Shown here one piece after another: positions 1-11,811 of a DNA stretch of 64,000 nt. Position 1 is the first letter of the stretch, and every line of letters starts with the position of its first letter. The stretch spans positions 125,641,605 to 125,705,604 of the forward strand of contig CM035160.1 in NCBI GenBank assembly GCA_020205615.1, given 5' to 3'. The position numbers and the translations under genes were made by a program. Origin of the DNA: Panax quinquefolius (Eukaryota; Streptophyta; Magnoliopsida; Apiales; Araliaceae). The notes under the pieces are model-generated. The model searched no databases. It had not been told where the DNA came from and saw only the letters and a list, made by a program, of their open reading frames with translations.

Positions 1-101
1 ACCCTTAACTGTAACCTTTTATCAATTTAACCATTTACTAAATAGAATAATAATTATAAGAAAATTGAATACTTTCATTTCATTAAAATCGGGGTCTTAC
101 A
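1..101 (-). mobile_element. Fragment of E3-type gypsy LTR (5' end of LTR, minus strand)
   Basis: This segment closely matches the ends at 33530-33622 and 37970-38064, which are the 5' termini of the E3 LTRs. It finishes with the same ggggtcttaca boundary, i.e. a minus-strand LTR beginning TGTAAGACCCC. The rest of the LTR would lie outside the window to the left. The 40 bases after it (102-141) show nothing I recognise. Confidence 0.75.
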
Positions 102-141
102 ACTTAAATCACTGTGTCATTTACATTCTACCATCTATAAC

Positions 142-182
142 TGTGATGTCCCCAAAATAGGTATACATCACCCATTCCGAGT
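142..182 (-). mobile_element. 41-bp terminal remnant of an E1-type LTR
   Basis: The segment begins tgtgatgtccccaaaatagg and matches, in reverse, the 3' end of the E1 LTR (25372-25410, ending tattttggggcatcaca). It stops where another LTR terminus starts at 183. Either the LTR at 183 inserted just inside an E1-type LTR, or two truncated elements abut. Confidence 0.6.
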
Positions 183-1391
183 TGTGATACCCCCAAATCT
201 GGGTACTTCATTTTCACCAGATTTGGTGTTCAGTTGATAAAAAAATATATATCTAACAACCAAATCATAATAAAATTGAATAATAAACTTTTCCATTAAA
301 GGATTACATTAATAAAAATCTCCCAGGTTATCTAACCTTTAAATACAAACATTCATATGCGAAAAATTAAATAACTTCATTACAATAATTTAAAGAAAGT
401 CTGACAATAAAAATGTCAACATATTACAAGTCTTCAATACTTGTTCATCTTTCCTTTTCCTTTACTGGTGCTAGGTACGTCGACCTTCTCTACTTTAGCT
501 ATAATGTTTATAAAAGCAAGAGTGAGCAAACAAAGCTCACTTGAAATAACAATGAATAAAACTTCACAACAATTGCCAAATAATAGGCTCAATAGAACTT
601 AACAATATGCTCTATTAATTATAATCAAATTATGAAATATATATGCCTGAGGGTCATAAGACCACGAACTATGTCCATAGTTATAAGTAATCTTCCAACT
701 TAAACTTTAACATTCATAAGACTATAGGGACTCCTCGTACTTAGGGGGATCATCCCGTTCATACAATGTATTATGCACAAACATTTCAACGCTAAGTGTA
801 AATTATCCCCTAATAATAGGGTTGTTCATCTCAGTATTTAGAGTACAAGTTCGCACCAAAGTAAGTTTGGTTTGGATACATTTCAAAGTAATTTAGATTT
901 AACGAACATCAACTAAGGAATAGTTGAATAAAAAGTTCATAACATTATGCTATGGAATAAATCATAACTGAATCAACATTGTATATGAAGGTTATGCTTT
1001 AGGAATTATCTAAGAGCATAAACACGGAATAATTATAACATATCTTGCTTGAACAATATTATGCCAAGGTTATTTAAAATTGAGTACTAAGCATGCATAA
1101 CAAATAGTAAATTGAACGATAAAAATTGTTCAACATTAGTATATCAAAATATATAAACTTCCATGCTAAATAACAAGTTAAATACAAGAATAACTTGCTC
1201 AATATCAAAATATGGTAATAGAAACCTTGCATCATCTTAAACAAACTAGATACAAGAAACTTGCGTAATTATAATTGAGATAGGATAAGTAAACTTGCAC
1301 AATAATAACAATAGAACTAGCTCAACGAAAGTGTAGAATTAGAAAACTTGCCTTGAGTGTAAGCTAAATCGTAACAACTCGAATCACAATA

Positions 1392-1456
<65 letters not shown>

Positions 1457-2110
1457 ATCATGACATAATTAGTCACTACCAACATTCTATATATAAATAA
1501 GTATATACATCATTTAAGGTTTGATTTTTAATCACATAATCAAATTACATTAGTAATAAAACTAGTAGCTTATTAAAAATATGCTCATTCTTCAGATAGA
1601 AATATCAAATCATATCTTAACAATCCTTCTATTAAATCATAACAACTTTTTTTAGACTTCGTAAACTAAAACACACTATCTCGACAATTCTGCTTAACTC
1701 GAAGTCAGTAGTGCCACGATTTACATCAGTAGTAGGTCTTCTGGCCATGGCGTTAATTCTTCGCCATCGCGAGGCACAAGCCAATGCTTGGCGTCATGCA
1801 AGGGCGTCTTTGCGGCAGCCTTCTGATTATGTACATCATGGTGAAGGCCATGGCGTATGCGTATGATATATATGATTGTATTCATGTGTGAGAATTACCT
1901 TTGTTGAAATACAATACAAGCAGCCGAATCTGCTTCTCGGTGACCAGCCTCATCAATAACATGAGCAAAGCCAATTTTGGCCTACAAACTACTTTCTAAC
2001 AACTGAATTAACACATAACACATATATAGACTTCACACAAACATAATTTAAGGACTCTTAACATGATTTTACCCATATAACAACATAATCATCGAATTTA
2101 AAACATCTAC
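183..2110 (-). mobile_element. Truncated E2-like gypsy LTR
   Basis: It starts tgtgatacccccaaatctgg and follows the E2 3' LTR (3419 onward) block by block. Shared landmarks are the Cccaggt..aacctt segment (about 330 versus 3570), the agagtgagca segment (about 521 versus 3770) and the gggtcataagacc segment (about 650 versus 3899). Similarity fades near 2000-2110 and no clean other terminus is visible, so the right end is approximate. The strand is inferred from E2. Confidence 0.65.
1394..1453. repeat. (AT)n microsatellite
   Basis: About 30 uninterrupted AT dinucleotides lie inside the truncated E2-like LTR. The tract is absent from the corresponding part of the E2 3' LTR, so it expanded in this copy. 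Confidence 0.95.
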
Positions 2111-2339
2111 TTTCACTATTTTTGATAAAACTTCACTTTTTTATATTTTCAGTTATTTCTCTTTGATTTTAGGTTTCCTTATTAATGTGAATTGCATTAT
2201 TTTTGTAATTATTTTGTGAATGTATGGTTTTTGTAATTACTTTCTAATTGTTGTATATTAGTGTTAAGGACCCTAATTTTTTATACTAATGGGGCTTACT
2301 AAATGACTTAGTTACCATTCACTTTATATACATTATTTC

Positions 2340-2402
2340 ATTTTTTTAGTGACAAAAATATTTGTACCTTTTGTCATCCTTTTGGCGATGGAGGGAGTAT
2401 TA
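2340..2402. repeat. Possible Stowaway-like MITE right end
   Basis: The segment ends in gatggagggagta flanked by ta, matching the terminal motif of plant Tc1/mariner Stowaway MITEs (GGAGGGAGTA). I could not find a partner terminus in the opposite orientation, so this is at best one end of a degraded copy. Confidence 0.3.
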
Positions 2403-2867
2403 CTTAACAGAGCAGTTCATTATACTATGATTTAATTGACACGATTTGTGGGATAATAAACTTGTGCATTATTTTCTTATATTATACCATTGAAGTTCGT
2501 GAATTGAACTTTCACATAAATGTGACAAGAATATACCTTTATAATCGAAAAGTCCAAATTTCACCTACCTCACCTCCCACCCAAAACACAATGTGTGAAC
2601 TAGTGTTTTTTAAATGGCTCAAGCTTTGAAAGCGTCCAATTTAGTGGACCTTCTTAAGTGCGGTTCAAAGATTTTGTTGTATCAGAGCGGTTTCGGCCCT
2701 TGCCAAACTGCAACATTACTACAAGTCGAAAAATAACCGATTATTCATGTAAAGGGTATATTTTGGCAAAATTTCAGCCTGTCGGCATGGCAGAACGGTT
2801 TTAGATCGAATTCTAGAGAAATTTCGGTGTAAAAGGAAAAACATTACGCACAAAATAAAATTAAATT

Positions 2868-3015
2868 GTACTTCATTTGTCCCCAAAAGTATGAGCAAAA
2901 TAGAATTTGCATACATATTAAAAAGAATAAAAGTAGAGGAAAGAGAATAAAAAGTTTCAAATGTATCCTTAGTGGTCCCACAAGATTATATAACGCGATG
3001 AGTACTTTTATATTT
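2868..3015. repeat. Possible degraded Stowaway-like MITE
   Basis: It begins gtacttcatttgtccccaaa, a decayed version of the TACTCCCTCCGTCCC terminus. It continues with the purine-rich gaataaaagtagagg and gtggtcccac stretches often seen inside such MITEs. The right end is uncertain. Apart from the MITE-like ends, 2111-3094 contains no gene I can support. Confidence 0.3.
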
Positions 3016-3094
3016 TTACAAGCCATAACCCGTGCCTGAAGGCACTGTATAATTCAAAAAAAAAGATTAAAATAAATTATTAACACAAAATATT

Positions 3095-3353
3095 GAAAGT
3101 TATTTTGTGGCAACATGTGATGTCTAGTTTCCTCAAGTCTTTGTGTGTTGTCACAAGGGATGATAGACCTTCATCAGTCACTCCCGTGCATTTACTTAAA
3201 CTTAGCTCCCTCAATAAAATACACCAATTTCCAATGGATTTCAGTCTAGAACATGTAACCTGTCAACCATCTAATTTGATTGATTACAATATGGAAAGGT
3301 TTTGCAAACTCTTCGTAAGAGCAAGAGTCACCTGAACCACCATAAACTGAAAT
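3095..3353 (-). pseudogene. Exon fragment of an F-box/LRR-repeat protein gene (FBL3-like)
   Basis: Read on the minus strand, this encodes leucine-rich repeats typical of plant F-box/LRR proteins. It contains a block reading LRELSLSKCTGVTDEGLSSL, followed by KDLRKLDITCCHKIT, with the cysteine-type LRR spacing (LxxLxLxxCxxVTDxGL). From memory this is most like Arabidopsis FBL3-class SCF ubiquitin-ligase receptors. Two in-frame stops (TAA, TGA) interrupt the preceding repeat, and the reading frame ends in non-homologous AT-rich sequence after KIT, so it is a dead fragment of about 85 codons. A CTTATAG acceptor-like site lies just upstream on the minus strand at 3354-3360, suggesting a genomic exon rather than a retrocopy. 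It sits 65 bp outside the terminus of E2. It could be a relic of a host gene destroyed by insertions, or a captured fragment. Confidence 0.75.
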
Positions 3354-3418
3354 CTATAAGCAAAAAGAAAATCATTCACTACTGTAAGGCATAAGAGTTG
3401 AGAGACTTACAGGAGAGC

Positions 3419-6168
3419 TGTGACACCCCCAAATCAGGGTACTTAAATTCCATGGGATTTGGTGTGCACTGTACAAATATCATTTATCTATCTACCCATA
3501 ATAAATGCAAACCATGCAATAGATAGAAATAAATCCTCCCCTTATGGGTTACAACATCTGAATAATAAATACAATCCCAGGTCAAACTAACCTTAAACAT
3601 CTGTGCGGAAATATAAACAAATAATAAGTTTTAAACAACATCAAGTCTTGACAATAACATTCATTAAATTAAATAACAAGTCTTCATCACTTATTAGCCT
3701 TGCCCATGCCTTTACTGGTAGAAGGCTCATCGTACCTTTCGTTCTTAACTGCAATGTTATTATTACGCAAGAGTGAGCACGATTGCTCGCAAGTATAATA
3801 ATGAAATAACAATATACTAACATGCGAGAATCAAAGATTTCTGAAATAAAACTCAACTTTTGAATCAAGAATGAATAACAAGAATCAAATGGTTTCTAAG
3901 GGTCATAAGACCTTGAACTATGTCATAGGTTATCAAGGGTTGTACTTGATACCTTTAACAGTTATAAGACTATGGACCTTTCTACTCGTAGTTAGGGGGA
4001 TCAGCCCTTAGTACCATAATGTGCATAATATCTTAACGATAACACATAAGAAATCCCTATACAAGGTTGTTCACCTCAGTTTGACGTTAGAGTCCGCACC
4101 AAAGGAAGTTTGGTTTAGATAAATCAATAAGGGTTCTGAAATTTAGAACGTTCATCAATTATGGACTAGTCAAAACAAATAGTGTTTCTCTAGTCTAATA
4201 AGGTTCAACAATAATTGATAAATAAATTGAATAACAATCTTAAGAGGTATACAATAGAACAAGTATTGTATAATAGAATCCTACTTTGAATGATAAATAA
4301 TCTTTAATATAACAAATTGAACTTGAATTATAACATGAATAATGACAACAAGTAGGGTTAGAAAAACTTACCTCGTGTGTAGATTACACGTTAATTATAC
4401 ACGTTCTTCGATATAATCCTACATACCATTTCCATTCACAACTCTAGTAAATTATAATATAATTAATCATCATAAGTTCATTATTTTGTCTAAACTTTGG
4501 TTATGACTATACTTAGTCAAATTATCACACTTATTATCACATAATACATTTCACGACTAATAAGCTCATGATGCACTCAATAATTCAATCCATATTCAAT
4601 TATGTTATTCACATGTTAATAATCTGTTTTAACATCTCACTATACTCTGAACATATTTTTATGTTCATTAGATTAGGTTAACATCACATTCATGGACTTG
4701 AACACTTTAAAAAATTCATTTTTGAACATTCTGGAGAGTGGCGATGCGGCACCACTGTTGTACTTTACTTTCTACTGCATTACATACGGCCAAGTATACC
4801 ATTAATGGACTTCTTGGTGCTACTAAGACGATGATGTCATGTACATGACTTAAGGCATTTAGATCAAGCGCATGCGCAATGAATCAAGATTCATTCTGCA
4901 CTGATTCGCAAAATTGCGTAACATGGCCAAAACATCCAATTAAATTATTTCTACATGAATTTAGACATACCCATACATTATAATACACATATAATCACTA
5001 CTTAACCATTCTAACATGCTTTTAACAAGTTATAACACATAATCTTGCTTAATCAAAACATATAATTTACTGTTCTTGATTTTCTTGAGAGTTTTCAATA
5101 CAAAACATGAGAATCAACATTAAGGGTTCGTTATAACACCAAATCTGTTTATTTGGAGTTTGATTCCTTTGTTTTAATATGCATAATCATATATGAGTGT
5201 GAATTTTACAAAAAATTTATGTTTGGCATATTAAAATCATGTATAAGGGCCATATGGCCATATTCCATACTCTGTAAATTTTGAAGCAATAATATACGTT
5301 ATAATATTATGAAACTGATGATATGGGAATCTATAATATATATAATCAAATACGATATGATACATATTAACACATATATGCACATAATCCTTACTATTTC
5401 CAACTTACAAAGACTTTACAGTAAACTTGAAAGCCATTTTTATAAAAACTTAAACAACGTAATTAAACTGGGTTGAAGAAATTACCCAAAGCGTAGATTA
5501 GTAGGAGATAAATTCCTTCTCAACTCTTCTTCAATCACACACTCACAATCTCCTCAACAAATATCAATTTATTTCTCTCTGAAATCTCTGACTCTCAGGT
5601 TGAACACTTAATTGAAAAATACATAAAACAAAACAAACTGATCATTTATGCGCACAATTAAGGTCAGTTAATCCATACGTGGTTTAACTGCCCCCAACTC
5701 CTCATAAGACCTCGTTTGGCTTGAAACATGAATAAACCTTCTAATTATTTTAATTAATCTCCTATACTATAGTTTAATAATGTCACACCCAATTAAATAA
5801 TAAATCAAATATATTATTTAATTTAATTTGAATAAAATATAATAATTTCTCATTAATTCACATAGTCATATAATTAATTTTCTCATTAATTAATAATGTC
5901 AAATTATTAAATCTCTAATTACTTATTATATTAATTAAAATAACATTATGCTTATTAAATATTTCATTTAATTCAATAATCTCACATAAATACATATTTA
6001 AATAATAATTATTCTCCACATTAATTTAATAAATATACAAACATATAATTAAATTAATATATCACAATTGCATCAATTAATTATGTAATCTAATAATTAG
6101 ATCATCAAAAATATTTATTTAATTCAATAAATATTAAGAATTAAATTACAAAAATCTCGTTCGTCGCA
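3419..6168 (-). mobile_element. E2 3' LTR
   Basis: The plus-strand view starts tgtgacacccccaaatcagg and ends ctcgttcgtcgca, so the LTR on the minus strand reads TGCGACG..GTGTCACA. It is immediately preceded on the minus strand by a purine tract (aaggggggaaaga). Length is about 2750 bp. The matching 5' LTR is not present. The right boundary could instead lie at about 6228, because a second PPT/TGTAACA junction exists there. No ORF of note lies inside, and 5740-6150 is extremely AT-rich. Confidence 0.7.
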
Positions 6169-6260
6169 TCTTTCCCCCCTTAAAAGGATTCTGTCCCCAG
6201 AATCACAACTCAATAATTTCAACACTGTTACATTCTCCCCCTCCTACAAAGATTCTATCC
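6169..6260 (-). promoter_or_regulatory. E2 polypurine tract, duplicated
   Basis: Two similar blocks occur on the minus strand. One reads gattctggggatagaatc followed by a purine run (ggagggggagaa) and TGTAACA. The other reads gattctggggacagaatc followed by aaggggggaaaga and TGCGACG. A PPT primes plus-strand DNA synthesis next to the 3' LTR, so two PPT-like blocks imply a local duplication that retains an extra LTR start. Confidence 0.6.
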
Positions 6261-6289
6261 CCAGAATCGCTTACAAAAATTAAGTAAAT

Positions 6290-6828
6290 AAATTAGGGTA
6301 ATTCTTCATCATATTCTCTTCGAGTTTCCACGTAGCTTCCTCAGCGTTGTGGTTCCTCCAAATTATCTTAACAGAAGGTATTACTTTATTTCGAGAACTT
6401 GTTCTTTTTCTCATTTACAATTTGAATGTAAATTTCTTCGTAAGATAAGTCTTTTTCAAAATGCAGGGGTTCGTATTCAATTAGATGCTTGTAATCGGGT
6501 TTGTAGGGTCGTAAAACAGAAACATGGAAGACGTTGTGGATATTTTCGAGTGCTGGAGGTAGGGCTACCTCATACGCAACTTGTCCGATTCTTCTAAGTA
6601 CTTCAAATGGTCCAATGAATCTTGGGCTTAATTTTCCTTTCTTTCTAAACCTGATCTTTCCCTTCCAGGGAGAGACCTTCAAGAATACATAACTACCCGA
6701 TTCAAACTCAATATTTTTATGATGTGGATCTACGTATTTTTCTTACTTTATCTTGAAATCGCTACCAATGTGTGTTCGGATTACTTTGACTATTTCTGAT
6801 GTCTGTTGTACCAATTCTGGCCCTAACA
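6290..6828 (-). pseudogene. E2 integrase C-terminus and chromodomain-like tail
   Basis: The minus strand encodes the end of a Ty3/gypsy integrase with the [20 protein letters not shown] block, a typical integrase C-terminal segment with [10 protein letters not shown]. After a stop and frameshift near 6386, a chromodomain-like stretch follows (WRNHNAEEATWKLEENM). Chromoviral integrases use such tails to target chromatin marks. This is the downstream half of the integrase at 19104-19963, separated from it by the insertion of element B. An in-frame TAA near 6743 also breaks the frame. Confidence 0.85.
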
Positions 6829-6833
6829 ACTGT
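6829..6833. repeat. Target-site duplication of element B (left)
   Basis: ACTGT lies directly left of the TGTAATA terminus and is identical to the copy at 19099-19103. Confidence 0.95.
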
Positions 6834-7224
6834 TGTAATAACCCGATATTTTCTATGTAAATAAATAAGAAATTTTGTATATAATTTTTTTTATTATTTG
6901 AAGATGAGAATATGTGCAAAGTAATGTGTATGTATATATGTGATAAATAAAATTTACTTATTACATGAATAATTTCAAATAATTTTATTTTAGAATTATT
7001 GATCATTATAACGTATATACTTATAATAATTAATTTTATAGTAGAAATGTTTTTATTATTTATTTTCTATGAAAATATGATATTTATATTATTTAAATAA
7101 TATATGAAATGATTATAGAATTATTAGAATAATTATATTTTTTATTATATGAATTTTAGTTTAGACATTAAATTAATTATTTTAACTTAATTAATAATGT
7201 TATATATGAAAGATAAACCAGATA

Positions 7225-7745
7225 TGGAATCCAAACCCTAAATTTGGGTATTAATCAAGGGATGAGAATAATAATATAATATTAATTATATTTTAATTTT
7301 TCAGTGCTATAAATATGTACTGTAAATGTGTAGACTGATAATGGTGGGCCAAATATGGTAAATTAAGTCATAACCCTCATATCGTGTTAGTAAACCCTAA
7401 TTGTTTAACTCGGTTATGAGTTTAAGACAGAGTAGTAATTGTGTTATATGAATTTTGTTGTGTATTATTATATTTAATGTTAATTAGAAAAACCCTAATT
7501 AATATTTGAAAATCCTAGTTTAAAATTTGAAACACTAATTTGCTAATTAAGAACCCTAATTGCAAATTTTAGAAACCCTAATTATTATTTTAGCAAATTG
7601 AATTCTTAATTTGGGAACCCTAATGATAATTAAGGAACCCTAATTATTTAAACCCTAAATTCTATTAAAAACCCTTTTTTTAATTAGTATGTTTTAATTA
7701 AAATGTTGCTACACTTAAATGTTTAATTGTCCAAACCCTAATAAT
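7225..7745 (+). repeat. Cluster of telo-box-like AACCCTAA motifs in element B 5' LTR
   Basis: AACCCTAA occurs at about 7233, 7392, 7491, 7552, 7573, 7616, 7635, 7652 and 7735, with one more near 8161. It is the plant telomere-repeat half-site known as the telo-box. The spacing is irregular, so this is not telomeric DNA. The cluster recurs in the 3' LTR. Confidence 0.85.
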
Positions 7746-9239
7746 TATTTGGGAAACTTTAACATGTAAAATCTAGTGAATAAATACTAGATTCAAGCAC
7801 CTTGAACAAGAATACCCTTGAGATTAAAATTAAATTACAATTTTGCCCTTTTGTCCCATATGTTGAATTATTTCTAGCCAAATCTTTGCAAGATCTGGCC
7901 AGCCACCCCCTAGACCTATGAGCTATAGCATTGGCAGCAATTAGATTCAATGCACCAACCATGTGCCTTGTACCATTATTTGCATAGATCAAGAGAGAGA
8001 AAAAGTGACATTTATTCTAAATTGTTCACAACTCTCATCCTAGAACTCCTCTCTCTAAAAGCCACGAAATTGCCTTGTTAGTTCAGTCACAAATCAAGCC
8101 CCACGAACAACAACATCAAATCAGAAGCATAGAAATCAGAAATTGAGCATAAAGGTGCAAACCCTAAAATTTGAAAACCTTTTGATCTTATGTTAGATGT
8201 AATTTTATTTTTTTTTTGTGTAAAATATGTTGTATGGGCTGTTAATCAGTGATCTGTGTTGCTAGATGTTAAACCCGTAACATCTAGAGGCTCAGATTTG
8301 ATGATTTTCCAAATCTGGAAATTTTTGAAAATGAGGGTCTGACAGTGAATGTCAGGTACCATAGATCTCAATCTGTTATGTGTTTTTGTGTTTTAAAAGT
8401 TTGTACTTCTAGTCTGTTAGGAGATCTTTAATATGGAACTTGATTCAGTTCCATATCTGTTGTAGATTAAAAGATATTCGTTGTCGAAGTGAGTTGACCA
8501 ATCGAAATTTCGAGTTTAAGGGCAACCCGTAAACCCCAATTTAAGCGATCATTTTAGAGCTTCGTTTCTTGATCCACAACCCGACAAAAACCGAATTTCG
8601 ATGGTCATTTTAGAGCTTACATTGCTTGCTTGATCCGTTATAGTATGGACATGTTCTTGTTATATACTTGTAGACTGACATGAGTACTACATATATATAT
8701 TTTTATATTACCCAAATATGTAACATAATCGAATTGAGAGTTGGTCAAACTTGGGTTGACAAAACTGCTCAAGAACATTTCTGAAAAACCCAAAAATGTT
8801 CAAGAACAGTTCCGGGAGGGTACTTTGACCGGCCTATAGATCTTTATTATGTTGATGATAGGATGATCTGATGTTGTTTTATTGTTCCATGACATGTATT
8901 CTATAAGTATAAATCGTTATATCACATGAAGCAAGGCTGGAACCTTTTGTAAATTAAGCACGAAACAAGGGACTCGAATTTCTGGGTTTCTAGGAAAACC
9001 CAGAAACGCCTGACAGGAAGTTTGAATGGCTAGATTGTCATGATGTTGTATGTTATGACCTGGATGTTGATTGTTAATTGTAGTGTTACATAACTACTAC
9101 ATGAACAATATGTTAAATGATCTAGAAACATTTCGAGATAAGAATTAGACTCGCATCCAAACAGGCACCTCGACCATCGACTTGCGTGTTCTTGAGGCCA
9201 AGAACACCTAACATGACAAAATAAGTGTCGCCATAGCCT

Positions 9240-10390
9240 ATATATAGCTGATTTATTATTAATAATTTTATTTTACTAAATTTCTGGAAAATGATTAAAA
9301 AATATTTTAAAATTATTAAAATTACAAAATTAATTTACTAAAATTATTTTAAAGTCTGAAAAATTATTTTTAATTATTTTAAGTATATTTCATAAATATT
9401 TAATATTTTTGGGATATAAAAGGTATTTAATTTATTTAAGTATAATATTAAATAAATTATTTTAAAATTATTTTAATGCATTAAAAAATCATTTAAAAAT
9501 ATGTTATGATATAAAAAGATATTTTAAGTTATTTTCTATAATTTCTAATATTTTGTGATGATTTTCATTATTAATTAGATATTAATGATGATTAAGTTAT
9601 TTAATAAAGATATTAAATAAATGATGAAAAATAGAATTAATGATTTAAAATTTATATAAAAATGATTTAGAGATTATAAAAATCTTTTGAAGTTATAAAA
9701 TATAACTTTTGATATTTTGTCATGAAAAATATTAAAATTTTAATATTAAGGATATTAGATTTTTTAGTAATTATATTAAATAAATTAATTAAAAAATAAT
9801 TTTAATATTAGAAAATTTATTTTAAATTGAAAATAAAGTGTTTAAAGATATTTTAAGTTATAAGATATAACTTTTAATATTTAAAGGATAATTTCATTAA
9901 TAATTTAATCTTAATGATATTTATTTAACATTAATATATTAAATTTATTTAATAATTATATTAAATAAATAGTTTTAAAATGGTTTTAATAATTTAAAAT
10001 TATTTAAAAAGGATATAAATGGATTAAAAATATTTTAAGTTATAACTAATGACTTTTAATATTTTGATAAATAATAAATTAATATTCTAATATTAATGGT
10101 AATTATTTAAAATGATTTTAAATTTTTAAAAAATCATTTAAGGGTAATATTAATACTTTAAAAATATTTTGAGTTATTATAAATTACTTTAATATTTTGG
10201 CAATAGTTTCATTAATAGTTTAATATTAATTAAATATTAATGATAATAGAATTAGTTAATATTTAAATCATTTAATAATGATTTCAGTGTTTGAAAAATT
10301 CATGATAAAGTATAATAATTATTTAAAAATTATTATAATGCTATGAAAAGTATTATGACTGAAATTTAAATTATCTAATCGAATATTGAA
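9240..10390. repeat. Degenerate AT-rich repeat block in element B 5' LTR
   Basis: Imperfect units of tttaaaaatattttaagtta, tataacttttaatattt and attaatgatattaattt recur over about 1.1 kb. The block is preserved in the 3' LTR at about 16545-17660. No coding potential is seen. Confidence 0.7.
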
Positions 10391-11795
10391 CTACATGATA
10401 GAGTCTTAGACTCGATAATTACCCAATAAAGCCGTCGGTATACAGAAATATTTCAGAAATTGATCTAGACTTAGATAAATTGACTAGATATGTGTCTATT
10501 TATGACCCAATGACTGTTAAACATACGTGACAATGTGATTGGGTTATGTGTTGACTGCAATTAGCAGTACTATGTGGTATGATATATTATTCTAATTGAA
10601 CGAATGATCTTATTACTGATAGGTCGATGTATAAAAGATTAATCTAAGTTGTGTTATTGTAAGCAGCAGCTCAGGCAAGTATCCTACTTTTGCATTTACT
10701 TTATGCAATGGACATGAGTAAAAAAGTTTCAGAATTATATTATTATTGTGCCAGATTATTAACTCTATTATTATTGATTATGTATCCAATCTTTGTATTC
10801 ATACAAGTTCTTACATTATCCATTCATTGTTTATTATTGTATATTATTTATCATATTTATTACATTCGTTAATTCAGATATATGGTTGCATAAGTGTCCC
10901 CACTTGGATAACCATTGTATTTAATCATATGTTGATACATACTTATTGATTTCAAGTATGTATATCGTTGACTTAAAAAGCCATCTAAGTTATTTGATTC
11001 AAATGAAGACATAAAATATTGTTGAACAAGATAGAACGTTATTTTATCCAACTGTATTATTTTGGTTCTAATTCCACTAAGTATGAATATCCCGAATATG
11101 GGAAAACTTTTGTGCACCTATCGTTCTTGCATGTGAGTATAATATCAATTCTTGCATGTAGTATTGATCGATACAGGGGCATAGCATGGTGATCACCCCC
11201 GTACCTGTAAGTTATGACGGTTTCTGAGATGAATTTTGTTTAACCTTTTTGAAAATAGAAAACAATGTTCATAGATATGTTGGTGATCTCCAATTATAGT
11301 CTATACGTAGCTTCAAAAATTTCATATGGAAGTGATATGTTGTTATTATTGGTTCAACTTTACTTCACAACCTGATTGATTCGTTGTAGAAGTGTCTTTC
11401 AAAGAAAACATTTAATTCTTTCAGCTAATATATATTGTTGTTATTACTTGCTGGGCAAATCAAATGCTCATTCTTGCTTTAAATTTAAATGTTTTCAGTT
11501 AATTATGATCAATCAAAAGGTTCAGGCATGAACAAGGGGAAAAGAAAGATGTTCGAATGAGATTTATAATATTCTGTGTAATAGTTAAAGTTTATTAAGA
11601 CAATGATACTTATTATCTATGATGTAATGAATGTTTAAAGGTCTCGCACCTGGGAGTAAACTTTGATGCATATGTAAATTAAGTTTGAATTTTATATTAT
11701 TGTTATTATTATTAGTATTATTCTTATTTATAGAAATGGTATCGTGAAGCACCGGAGTTCGGGTTTCAAGTACCCGAATTTGGGGGCATCACAGG

Positions 11796-11811
11796 TTGGT
11801 ATCAAAGCTTT
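11796..11811 (+). promoter_or_regulatory. Element B primer-binding site
   Basis: ttggtatcaaagcttt starts 3 bp after the LTR terminus and matches the initiator Met-tRNA complement TGGTATCAGAGC with one substitution. It is where a tRNA would prime minus-strand DNA synthesis. Confidence 0.85.

Larger units (their letters stand above)
6834..11793 (+). mobile_element. Element B 5' LTR
   Basis: It begins TGTAATAACCCGATATT and ends tttgggggcatcaca. At 4.96 kb it is long for a plant LTR. A TATA-like gctataaatatg lies at about 7306-7317. The first part holds a cluster of AAACCCTAA motifs; the second third (about 9240-10390) is a degenerate AT repeat. No conserved ORF is visible; the short ORFs inside differ between the two LTRs and I treat them as chance. 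Confidence 0.93.

Noticed and set aside
2614..2736. Forty-codon ORF starting MAQALKASN, upstream of the F-box/LRR fragment
   Set aside because: It is short, without a recognised family, in AT-rich sequence, and could be chance. It was not annotated as a gene.
6349..6597. Plus-strand ORF across the integrase tail
   Set aside because: It is a shadow of the minus-strand integrase C-terminus and chromodomain-like tail, which has clear family motifs.
7480..7745. Interstitial telomere array
   Set aside because: The AACCCTAA units are irregularly spaced with unrelated sequence between them, in both LTRs. This is a telo-box cluster, not telomeric DNA.
7759..7992. Minus-strand ORF inside element B 5' LTR
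   Set aside because: The corresponding part of the 3' LTR does not keep the frame, so coding function is unlikely.
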